Positions 1-9,507 of a stretch of 64,000 bases of DNA are shown here, piece after piece. Location of the stretch: NCBI GenBank assembly GCA_002077065.1, contig NAJO01000025.1:1-64000 (forward strand), in the 5' to 3' direction. Under the pieces are notes generated by a model. It did not search any database. It saw only the letters and a program-made list of their open reading frames with translations, and was not told where the DNA came from. Each line of letters starts with the position of its first letter. Positions within the stretch are counted from its first letter, which is position 1. Source of the stretch: Cryoendolithus antarcticus (lineage: Eukaryota; Ascomycota; Dothideomycetes; Cladosporiales; Cladosporiaceae). Position numbers and translations under genes: made by a program.

Positions 1-246
1 TCGGCTTTGGTCGTGAAGGTCTTCACGGAGACGTCCGGTATTGCCGGAGCTTGCGAGAATAGGGCTGCGAAGAGGCCGCCGACTCGCTCTCGTCGTCCGT
101 TGACATCGCCGACCTAACCGCACGTTAGTGGTTTGTGAGCAGGGCGCATCGATCCTCAGATCTCTTACAGCCAATGGTGGTGGTGGCTCCCTGCCAAGGA
201 GGGCTCCCATCACCTGGCCAACTTCGGGATCCATGGTGAACGGCAT
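1..246 (-). CDS. Alpha/beta-hydrolase (esterase/lipase-like), partial at left edge
   Basis: Two exons are visible on the minus strand: the ATG is at 246, exon 1 is 246-169, a 55-bp intron (GTAAGA donor, CTAAC branch, TTAG acceptor) covers 168-114, and exon 2 runs from 113 off the window. The start reads MPFTMDPEVGQVMG, then a Pro run, then a segment ending PAIPDVSVKTFTTKA. This N-terminal layout is known from fungal carboxylesterase/lipase-type alpha/beta-hydrolases. The catalytic Ser, Asp and His would lie outside the window, so the enzyme class is inferred from the N-terminus only. Both exons join in phase 0. Confidence 0.6.
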   Translation of the reverse strand, partial: MPFTMDPEVGQVMGALLGREPPPPLAVRDLRIDAPCSQTTNVRLGRRCQRTTRASRRPLRSPILASSGNTGRLREDLHDQSR

Positions 247-564
247 CTTTGATGTAGTTCCTCTATATTGCGGCGTGCTGCGGTCTAATCTATGGCTTCC
301 AGCGTGCGTAGTGTGTTCAAAGAATTGCAGCCTACCTTGCCTTTCATAGCTGACATTCGCATCCCTCGCAAAGCGGGGCATATAGTAGCTGAAGGTACGT
401 GCCCGAGGAATAAGGGAAATTGACTTCCGGGAAGGATGGAGTGATTCTAGCCCCAGAATCGAATTGTCGACAATCGCCATGTGGCTGACTGTGATTCCAA
501 GTCATACTCTTGGATTCTCCCGCAGCAGAGGCGAGCAGCGTAAAGTGGCGCTTATCTAAGCAGC
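247..564. other. Intergenic gap
   Basis: This 318-bp stretch separates the start of the left-edge hydrolase from the 3' end of the DUF3074 gene. It holds the presumptive promoter of the hydrolase. No coding segment, repeat or RNA gene was recognised. Confidence 0.5.
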
Positions 565-1581
565 TCACGTGCCCTTCCTCCGTTTCGCCGTCCAGTCAAT
601 GAACAGTCCGACGTCTTTAACAACGGCACCAGGCACGCCCATCTTCTGCGCCCACCTGTACTATCGTCAGCTCAGCTCTCCCCGAATGCTTCAATGAAGC
701 TCACATTGGCAGGTTCCCATTCGCATCACTCGCAGTAGCCATCTGCCACTTGACCTTCTCCCCGTCGTCCACAACCTGCGCCCTCTCAATACTCACGTAC
801 TGCCCTCCCGTGACCTTGGGTATGTTGTGATACTTCACCCCAACTCCCCCCTCAGCCTCCAGTGGCAAGCCTTTGGTCCCCACGGGCATCTGTACCACCA
901 GTAGTTCCTCCCTTCGCCGCGCAGTAACGATAAGCACAGGGAACACGCGCTTCTCCAGAGGTGGCGGCAGCTGATGCAGCATCTCCCTGACTTCCATCTG
1001 TACGTCCTCCCAGTCGCCCACTTTCCGATCGACCTTCTGGAGTTCCTCATTCCAGTCGATGCATAGATGTGCTTCCTTGACACCGGGCGTGTACTCCATC
1101 TCGTGCGCGCTGTGGTCTATTCTGAGCCCGAAATCGAACTCCTCCCACGTCGCCGTGCCGTCTTTCGCTTCATTCTCGTGTATCGACGTCCTTGCGAACC
1201 ATGCTTCTGACGGCGCGCCGTACGCTTCGGGCGTGCGTGAAGGAAAGCCTGAGCTGGCGATCTCGTGGCTGAGGAGCTCTACTGGGGCGGTGGAGGGTGG
1301 GCTGGATTTGTCCCGTGACTTAGTCTTGAAGTTCGAAGGGAGATAGGAGGTCATGAATCCCTCAGCTTCGGCTAGAATTGTGGCAGCGTAGGCTGGGGCA
1401 TCCGGACGCTTGGTGTCATCGCTGGCACCTGAGGAGAGGAAGATCGGGTGCGCGGGGAGCTCGGTCGGCTTCTTCCAGGAGAGGCGAACGTGAGGACCAA
1501 GCTTGTAGGGGGCTTGGGATGCTAAGCTGTATCAGCTACTTTGCGTGGGTTGGCTGATCTGTGTGGCCTCTTCTCACCCAT
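565..1581 (-). CDS. DUF3074 (START-like) domain protein
   Basis: Three exons join in frame: 1581-1578 (only ATG plus one base), 1521-705, and 655-565, with introns of 56 and 49 bp (GTGAGA...TTAG and GTGAGC...ACAG). The product is 303 residues. It begins MASQAPYKLGPHVRLSWKKP, has a central segment with LRIDHSAHEMEYTPGV, and continues across the last intron with the conserved stretch TASDANGNLPM-W-QKMGVPG-V-KDVGLFIDW. This matches the fungal DUF3074 family, a START-like fold of unknown role. The four-base first exon is unusual, but it removes an in-frame stop and supplies the only suitable ATG. No catalytic residues can be assigned. Confidence 0.75.
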
Positions 1582-2495
1582 CTTGGATCTACTCCGCTGT
1601 CTTACTTTGGATCACCTTGCCCTGGTGTACACAAGCGAGCTGAAGTGCGGGTCAATCGGATTGGAGGCTTAAAGCATTGAAACAATTGATGGGAAATTGA
1701 GAATACCGAAAATGCACTTGCCTAGCCTCGACCGTGGAGCTTACCTTGTGTCCGTTATGTACCTAGCATTCATCTCGCTGTGAATACTACGTCATCATGC
1801 TGCGATTCAAACCGATTCTGATTGCGCATATCTCTGCGCAAGGTCGTATTCGCCACGGTGTCCGCATTGGTGTTCACGATCTGGCGTGTCTTATGATCCA
1901 TCGCGTTGTTACTCCCCAGTTCGGCCACCGAGCGCGATACCAGTGTGGTACCATCTATTGATAGCACGCTCCAGTCCAGCGTGATGCATTTCTGGTTCGC
2001 ACCTCGTAGTCGTAACGCGCTGCTGTCGACTGCTACGGCTTCGAGCACACGGCGACAGTCTTGACGTTTAGTTGCAGGGTGCATGCGGGCAAGGAACGTG
2101 ATCTGTTTAGAAGGGCAGAGCATCGCCAAGGCATGCTTGGTGGAGGACACGGACCTCGTCAACCCATGCCGACCTTAACGTGACTCGAACGGACAAGTAT
2201 CGCGACGAGTATGCACACCATACCATCCCATATTCGAATCGTGCGGTTGCGTCCTGGTGAGCGCTCTTGCTACACTCACAGAGGACCTGGCTAAGTACAC
2301 CGACCAGAATCTCCTTCGATCATTTCCTAGCTCAAGATTTCATTTAATTCTGAAGTGATTGTACTTTTTCAATTGCGAATCAGCAACACTCACGTCTTGC
2401 CCTCGCGAAGAGTGTAGAACCGGATCAAGACCTAGCTGTAGTCTATCGGGTGCGGACCGAGACTGTCGACTGCCAGCCTGCTATTCAATCTTCGC
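1582..2495. other. Divergent promoter region
   Basis: This 914-bp region separates the divergent DUF3074 and FSH1-type genes. A 130-codon minus-strand open frame at 1770-2162 begins with TTG and resembles no family I know, so I do not call it. No repeats or RNA genes were recognised. Confidence 0.4.
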
Positions 2496-3479
2496 ATGAA
2501 CGCGCTCGCCACCAAATCCCGGCTCGCCTTTCCTCGCATCGCCACCTCGCACTCCCGATTCCACATCCGCACAATGGCCACCACCGCCCCAGACCAACCC
2601 CCTCGCAAGCTCAAAATCCTCATGCTCCACGGATACACCCAATCCGGTCCTCTCTTCCACCTCAAAACCAAAGCCCTGGAGAAGAACCTCCACAAAGCCT
2701 TCTCCGCCTCGCCATCGCCAGGCCATCTCCCCTCTCACCCCGGAGGCTGCGAGCTGCACTATCCCACGGCACCAATCCGGCTTTCCGCGACCGACATACC
2801 GGGCTACGATGTTGATGGCGCTTCGTCTGCGGATTCTGGGGAGATCGATTCATTCGGCTGGTGGCGACGGAAGGGCGATGCGGAGCCGTATACGTACGCT
2901 GGGATTGAGCTTGGACTAGCGATTGTTGCTGAAGTACTGCAGAAGGACGGGCCGTTTGATGGCGTGATCGGGTTTTCGCAAGGCGGTGCGTTGGCAGGCA
3001 TGCTGGCCTCGTTGTTGGAGCCAACTCGTCGTCAGGCGTTCGAGGCAGCGCAATCAGCAGGCGGGATCCGGTATCTCGACTCGTTCACGCAGGATTCTGG
3101 CTTCATTGAAGAAGCTGTGCATCCTCCGCTGTCATTTGCAGTAAGCTATTCTGGCTTCGCAGCTAGCACGAATCCGCTCTACGCAGCTTTCTATGAGCCG
3201 AAGATCGAGACGCCTATGTTGCACTTCCTCGGAAGCGTCGATACAGTCGTGGAGGAGAAACGGAGTCTGCGATTGGTGGAGGCGTGCAAGAATGGTCAAG
3301 GGGTGGAGGGTGGGTCAAGCAGGGTTGTGTACCACCCAGGTGGCCATTTCTTGCCGAGTAGTCAGAAAGCTTATGTGGCTGCGCTGGTGGGTTTCATCAG
3401 AGAGGTGATGGGCAAGGCAGATTCCGGGAACGCGGAAGTGAAGGAGGAGGGTGTGGAAGATATGGATGTGCCATTTTGA
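2496..3479 (+). CDS. FSH1-family serine hydrolase
   Basis: A single-exon gene of 327 codons. After about 26 residues comes MATTAPDQPPRKLKILMLHG, the usual start of the FSH1 (family of serine hydrolases) alpha/beta fold. The nucleophile elbow is GFSQGG near residue 163. The acid is likely in GSVDTVVEE and the catalytic His in HPGGHFLPSS near the C-terminus. Two starts are possible. ATG 2496 adds a basic, acid-free leader (MNALATKSRLAFPRIATSHS...) that looks like a mitochondrial presequence; ATG 2574 gives the compact cytosolic length typical of the family. The substrate is unknown, as for most FSH members. Confidence 0.85.
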   Translation: MNALATKSRLAFPRIATSHSRFHIRTMATTAPDQPPRKLKILMLHGYTQSGPLFHLKTKALEKNLHKAFSASPSPGHLPSHPGGCELHYPTAPIRLSATDIPGYDVDGASSADSGEIDSFGWWRRKGDAEPYTYAGIELGLAIVAEVLQKDGPFDGVIGFSQGGALAGMLASLLEPTRRQAFEAAQSAGGIRYLDSFTQDSGFIEEAVHPPLSFAVSYSGFAASTNPLYAAFYEPKIETPMLHFLGSVDTVVEEKRSLRLVEACKNGQGVEGGSSRVVYHPGGHFLPSSQKAYVAALVGFIREVMGKADSGNAEVKEEGVEDMDVPF

Positions 3480-3613
3480 CTGCATGGCGGACAGTGTATA
3501 TCGAAGCCTAGACTATGACTTCGTAGACAGATAGATGGATACACATGCTAGAAGAACGCTAAACAAATTGCGCCATGCAATGCGTCTATATGCTATCCTC
3601 AGGTTCTCGCCAC

Positions 3614-5098
3614 TCAGATCCAGCCCGGCACAACCTTCTTGATATACCTCATGAACTTGAAGAACCCAACACTATATTCCACATTACCATGCGGATCCGT
3701 CACTCGCTCCGGAAACGCAATGCCCGCTCCAAATAGCCCGGGCACCTTACTCTCACTCTTGGAGTCATAAGTGAACCCTCCGCTCGAGTGATCGTACTTT
3801 GGCTCAATGCTCCTCCCACTGCTCGTCTTCAGACTCGGTATCGGATCGCGACTATACCCAATAGCCTGCACGTAGTACTCCACTCCCTGCATCTCACGTT
3901 CAAATACATCCTTCTCGGTCCCGCTAGGGTACTGGATCTTCGTCACGTACTTCGCGACGTCCGAGCCAGGCATTGTCTCCGGCTCAAGATTTTGCTTCGC
4001 CCAGGTGGCAGCTTCGCCCTTCAAACCGGTGTTATCACGTAAGATCCAGCCGTCCATGAACTCTGCATAGCGTAAGGGGTGGCGTGTGAACCATTTGACG
4101 CGGAGATTGGGTTTGGAGGTTGAGGCAAGGTTGTACAGGTTTCTGAGGACGAGGATCGCGGAGTGGGAGGCGCCTATCACGGCGATTGTGAGGTTGTCCA
4201 TGGGTGAGAGGGCTGTAGCGAGGAGAGTGGGCGAGAGAGCGCAGTCAAGATCGAGGGTGTAGAGACCGGGGATCTCGACTGGTAGAGGGCTGTTGTTGGG
4301 CGAGGAGCCAGTGCAGAGCACCATGCGTTTGGCTGCGACGGTACTTGAGTGGCCACTTGACTTTGCAGAGTCGCGGAGCGTGACGTTCCACTGTTGTGTG
4401 GACTCATCCAGGACAGCTCCCTCCACTTGGCCGGGCTGTGCGACTACGCCCGGCGTGCGTCGAAGTCCTTCTGTGAGTATCAAGCACATGTCTGCTGCGT
4501 GACTCAAGTCGCAGCCCTTCCCTTGGTCCAGACTTCGTAGATCTTGTAGCTTGTCGGGTTTGTCATTGACTGCCACGCCATCACTCTCGCTGGGCTCGTC
4601 CCATCTTGATCGTGAAGGCGTACTGCTGACGATCCGTCGGAAGGGTGCCAAAGCTGTCGCGAAATCGACGAACAAGCCGACTTTCGTGTTACTGGGAACT
4701 TCTCGGTACGCGTAGTTGATTCTGCCGCCCGAAAAGCTTTTATCAACCCATAGGATGGGTGACAGTTTCTGCTCTAGTAGGTTGCCTACGACCGTGATGC
4801 CGGCTGGCCCTGACCCGACGACGACAGCCTCGTAAATCTGACTAGGGCTGTCCATGACGGATGCTTGCCGCACGTTGCTCGATTGGTGAAGGCGACGAAC
4901 ACTCGGTGCTCTCGATGTCGTCAAATCGAGAGCCCAGGGCTTCAGGCATCTCGTCGCAGACATAGCAAACGCAGGTCTCGACACGCCAGCAGGTAGCGCC
5001 TCTCCACGCATCGTACTCTGCTGCAGCTGCCACGAGCCATTTCCGAGGGCATTGACAACGCCAACGCGTCCTGCAGCGCGTGCGCTGATAGGCGGCAT
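3614..5098 (-). CDS. FAD-dependent oxidoreductase, probable mitochondrial
   Basis: A single-exon gene of 494 residues. A Rossmann dinucleotide motif, VVVGSGPAG, sits near residue 92. A second nucleotide-binding strand, IAVIGASHSA, lies near 310, and VPGLFGAGIAFPERVTDPHG near the C-terminus fits the terminal FAD-contact region. This two-dinucleotide layout is that of pyridine-nucleotide-disulphide or flavin-monooxygenase-like proteins; no redox-active CxxC is seen, so a disulphide reductase is unlikely. The first 80 residues are rich in Arg, Ala and Ser with almost no acids, suggesting mitochondrial import; a Met just before DSPSQIYEAVVVGSG is an alternative cytosolic start. The substrate is not predictable. 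Confidence 0.75.
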   Translation of the reverse strand: MPPISARAAGRVGVVNALGNGSWQLQQSTMRGEALPAGVSRPAFAMSATRCLKPWALDLTTSRAPSVRRLHQSSNVRQASVMDSPSQIYEAVVVGSGPAGITVVGNLLEQKLSPILWVDKSFSGGRINYAYREVPSNTKVGLFVDFATALAPFRRIVSSTPSRSRWDEPSESDGVAVNDKPDKLQDLRSLDQGKGCDLSHAADMCLILTEGLRRTPGVVAQPGQVEGAVLDESTQQWNVTLRDSAKSSGHSSTVAAKRMVLCTGSSPNNSPLPVEIPGLYTLDLDCALSPTLLATALSPMDNLTIAVIGASHSAILVLRNLYNLASTSKPNLRVKWFTRHPLRYAEFMDGWILRDNTGLKGEAATWAKQNLEPETMPGSDVAKYVTKIQYPSGTEKDVFEREMQGVEYYVQAIGYSRDPIPSLKTSSGRSIEPKYDHSSGGFTYDSKSESKVPGLFGAGIAFPERVTDPHGNVEYSVGFFKFMRYIKKVVPGWI

Positions 5099-6043
5099 GG
5101 GCCCGTACGATTGTCAAAGGACAGTGGAGGCAGTGAGAGCTTGTCCTGCAGGATAGGGCGTAAGGTGTTGTTTTATGCGAGACACGCGGTCTGCCGCAAG
5201 TAGCAGAGAGTCGTGCTATGATCAGACGCAGTGATCGGACCGTCAGCGGGTGATAGCCGGCGTAGAGATGCAGTTCGCAGACTGAATCAGAGTCCAGTGC
5301 GGTTCGGATTTGGTGCTGTTGGTTTGTTCAGCTCCTCATGTATGTTTCAGTGGTCGAATCAAGTTCTGGCGGAAGATCTGGAGATGGACTTACAGCACTC
5401 CGAAGTCGCAGCCGGCCCTTGCGCTCGTGGTGAGATGACAGCGACACTCACGCGATACAGTCGATAAGTATGCGGGAGCCTCGTGTCAGATGAAGATATC
5501 CCGAACGGATGGTCGGAATGTAGTAGGAGATGTTTGCCATTTGGGATCGATGTCGACAGCTTGCGCCAAGCCATGGTGGCGAGACTTCAAAGATTGATCT
5601 CAACGTCAACGAGCACAATCAGACGTACTTCGACACGCCCCTACTGCATCGAGCTGGGAAGCGAAACTTTCGCGAAGCCTACTCTCTCAATGATAAGAAA
5701 ACTATCACCAGGACTACATCGGTCAAGACAGTGGTTCCCGCATGATTACAAACATTACGGCTACCTGAGAGATGCTCGACGAAGACGACATGATCGAAGC
5801 TACGTCGGAAAGGAGTGAATGAAGCTCCCGCCAAATTGGGACGGCGAAGAAACGGCAACTCTCTTGGCTACAGTTGGAGCGTCTTGATTGTGAATTTGAC
5901 GGCAACACCATGAAATCTTTGCCAGCCCTGTCATCGAGCTGTATCGCTGACGGCTTCCCCAACCGTCTGACCATGTCGTTCATGCCACATCCAGTCGTCC
6001 AATCATCTTGATCCTCTCAGCCAAGTCCTGGACCATGTGTCCC
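5099..6043. other. Intergenic gap, no supported gene
   Basis: This 945-bp stretch lies between the start of the FAD oxidoreductase and the 3' end of the F-box gene, both on the minus strand. A 71-codon plus-strand ATG frame at 5530-5745 is hydrophilic and resembles no known family; overlapping short frames occur on both strands. I see no repeat or RNA gene. Confidence 0.4.
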
Positions 6044-9043
6044 TCAGAACCATCCTCTGGCCTCACTCTTCCCTCGCCGCCTTCCCTCCTCCAACTCCTC
6101 CCTAGGACCTTCCCATCCGAGGCACACATCACTACTCACAGCTCCCTTCCCGATCCTGACATCAACATCGAAGATTCCGCCCCAGTCACCGACGCAGAAG
6201 CTCGCCCGCACTTTTACTCCACCTTTTCGGGCTTTCGCCTTTTCACTCAGGAACGGCCCAAGGAAACTCGTGATCCGCCACGCCAGTGCATCAGGCGCGA
6301 ATTTCGTCTTCAACTCGTAGGCCCATGTGCCTGACGCCGGCGGATCGGCCCAGAAGGGCGCGACGAGAGCGGTTGAAGAAGGGGAGCGGGCGTCCATCCA
6401 GTAAGATATGACCTGATCGTCGCGTGGCGAGCCTTCGAAGTGAGTCGAGAGCCAGAAAGAAGTTATAAGGGTCTCTAGCTTGTGGCAGTGCTTCAGCGCA
6501 TGAAGTAAGGGTGTCGTGATCGGTATAGGGTTGAACAGAATCGGTGCACCTTTGTAGCCACAGAACTTCAACTCGCGTAGAGTCGCGGAGTGGCAAGACG
6601 CAATCGCATGCAGCATAGGAGCCTCGTTATGCCAGGCGAATGAAGGACTGTACGTGTATCCGGAAGAGGGCGGCGCCAAATCGCGCACACCGAGCTCCTC
6701 AATCGTGGCAGTATCTTCACCTTCCAAGAACACGCGGTCGTCGATCTGAGCCTGTCCGTCCGTGATGGCCATTTCCCTGCCACGAGCACCCCAGGTATTG
6801 CCTATGGGGTAGCAGACGCCAATGAGTACGACCTTCTCAATGGGGCATCGATGCATCGATCGAATAACTTCTCGCCGTTCATCTCGTGGCATACCACCTT
6901 CGATCTTGAGGGTCTTGACAGTAGTCTGCAATGCTGCGAACTCGGTGATGAAGCGTCGTCGGCGTCCCGTGTCAGCTGTGAGTAGATCATTAGTATGAGT
7001 ACTTCCAAGTGCTTCTGTCTGTCCGTGTCGCTGCGCAACTGTGTAGTGCGACTACCCGCGCTACCACGTCAGCAGTTGAGATTGCGCGGTCTCGATGAGA
7101 GCCAGGGCCATGTTGGATCCACCGTGGAGGCGTGCTCTCAGTGTTGTAGCCCTGCCACTCGCCGCTATAGCAGCCAGGCAGGAAGCATGAGATGCCGACT
7201 GACTTTCAGGAGAAAGCAGACAAGTGATCATCGACTCACCTTCATTCACTTCCCGCGGCGCCGTATCAGCGCTTTGCCACTCTCCATTCCCACTGTACTC
7301 TACGTCGACTCTCAGGTCCACGAGCGTTTGACCCAGCCGCTCGACGACTGCTTTGGCACGCCGAGTCACGTCCGGATCCAATTTCGTACTGAAGAAGCAG
7401 TCCATAGGCCACGCCAAGCATTGCAAGTCCGGATGCGCTTCCATGAATACTAGTGGTCGCAGCCCGACGGTGTCGTCGCAATGATCTAATAAGTACAGGT
7501 CTGGTGGCAACACAGTCTGATGAACGACCGCGTTTCGATATTGAAACGCGCGGAGATGCGGGAAGCGTAGATCAAACATCTCAGCGAACCACGCAAGGCT
7601 ACCTGTGGTATCTTCGGGAAAGCCAGGCATCCGGTTGAGTGATATAAGCATCCAGTCGAGACAGAGAGCGGTCAATGTAGAGGCTGTTTGTCTGAACATA
7701 CCCATTGCACTCGCACACGCAGTAGGACTGTTCATGCGAAACAATCGCTGGCAGACGTTGAGCGCGTCTGGTTGATTGATAGGGAGTTTTGATTGAGGCG
7801 GTAGTCGATCGCAGAATGCGAGCATCGATCGATCGCGATGCGACGATACGTGGGCATTACGCACTTCGTCAGGTAATGTGAGTTCTTGCTCCAGCTGCCC
7901 ATAGACAGCGTCGTCAAACGTATTGGCAGCCTCGAACAACGATCCGATCGGCCATGTATCTTGAGAATCTTGCTTCGCCCGTAATCCGGACTCGGCCAAC
8001 GTGTCCGCAACATCGTCGTACAGAGCCCTTGACATCGTCAGATGCAGCTGTTCGTCGGCGATGACGACCTCTGCACCGAGAGTATTGACGCTCGTTAAAT
8101 AATGCCCACCAAGGCCATTTTGCATTTCCGTCGCCCTTCCCCCCCTTGCGTAGACGATTCTCGATCGATCGATCATACGTACATCTTGCTCGAGATCCTT
8201 CACCTCTAACGGCAGTCGTCGCAACCTCATAGTCTCCAATCCACTGAAGTCTAGCCGAGTCGGCAAGCCGTAGCCATCCCAAGCTTGACCAATATCCCTC
8301 AACACCTCCAGCCCTTCATTCAACCTTACGCACTCCAACCACAGCCTCCTAATCCGCAGCTCACACACCCTCCCCTTAGCAAAGAAGCTCCTCAACAACG
8401 CCTCACTAAACCTCGCATGCCCAAAGACAACCCTCAACGTACTCACCCTCATCAAATTCGCCACAGCAAGCTCAATCAACTTAATAGTCCTCGGATCGCA
8501 ACTCAGCGTCTGCCCTCCAAATCCACATCTCGGTAGCTCCGCGAACACAGCAGGAGGTGGCAAGTGGCACTGATACGTGACCTCCACCACCTCCCTCGCT
8601 AGCCAAGGTGTCGTAGCGAGGATCCATAATTTGCGAAGGGCAGGTGTATCATCGTGTTCGTCGCCTGCTACAGTTGCTCCAGCAGGAATTCCCGAAGTGC
8701 GCACTCCGCCAGCACCTGAGGTCCGAGTTATCAGCTCCCCTCGATGCTCGGATCGACAATCTGTAAGCAACACTTTCCGCCAGGCGTGCGGGGCTGCCTT
8801 TCGACGGAGCCAGGCGGATGTCGAGTTTAGGGCAAGGTGATCTGGTTTGGCGAGATGGGATAGGATGGTCTGCAAAAGCTCCTCGGGCAGCAGGTGCAAG
8901 GTAAATGCGGCCATCGCTCTCGTCGGCGGTGCTGTAACAGCCAAAGAAGGCGGCGCCGCGGGGTGCGACTGCGGAGGGAGTGTAGGAGAGATCTCCGAGA
9001 GTTTGTAGTGGATGTGACGGATGTAGTCTTCGTAGCGGCCCAT
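6044..9043 (-). CDS. F-box domain protein
   Basis: Modelled as two exons, 9043-7240 and 6975-6044, giving 911 residues. The F-box lies at about residues 45-85 (LHLLPEELLQTILSHL, then SAWLRRKAAPHAW), so the protein is likely a substrate receptor of an SCF ubiquitin ligase. The rest has scattered leucine-rich short motifs (TLKIEGG, RELKFCGY) and no other clear domain. The intron is 264 bp, long for this genome. It has a good GTGAGT donor at 7239 and a TACTAAT-like branch 12 nt before CACAG. Exons on both sides share one frame, so two TAG codons near 7061 are removed only if it is spliced. An extra small exon inside the intron cannot be excluded. Confidence 0.7.
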
Positions 9044-9507
9044 GGGCGATCAACGGGGACGGTTAAAGATCAGAGACCGGCTATGCGTTAGTGCTGTGGT
9101 GCGATCACGGAGTTATCTTACCAGTCACTGCTGGCAGCTTGCTGTAATCTCCATAGACATCCCACATGTTCATCGAATGTACCCTACTGCTCCCGGACCG
9201 TCATGTTGAATGTGAATGAAGATCAGGCACTGGAGAGAGGTCGAAATGTGGCGCTCACCAACGCCACGTGGCGCGGACCGAGGACCGCCGACGATCACGA
9301 GCGGACGACACTGAGCTTTGAAAGATGATTCCAGGGAGATGTGAGATACGAGAAGCGGATCACTAAAGAACACATCGTACCGCGCAACGACTGTAAGGGT
9401 ATATATACACTCCCCCACCCAAATTCCACCTGAAGCATTCCGCCTCATACCCAAACCGTACAACCCCATCATAAACCTCTCTCGTCCCTGATGTACTCTC
9501 TCTTCCT
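9044..9507. other. Intergenic gap upstream of F-box gene
   Basis: A 464-bp region between the F-box start and the 3' end of the kelch gene. It contains TATA-like sequence near 9400 but no coding or structural feature I can support. Confidence 0.4.

Noticed and set aside
1770..2162. 130-codon minus-strand ORF
   Set aside because: It starts at TTG, shows no family resemblance and lies in the divergent promoter of two well-supported genes.
5530..5745. Small plus-strand ATG frame between the FAD oxidoreductase and F-box genes
   Set aside because: 71 codons only, no motif, and overlapping frames of equal quality on both strands.
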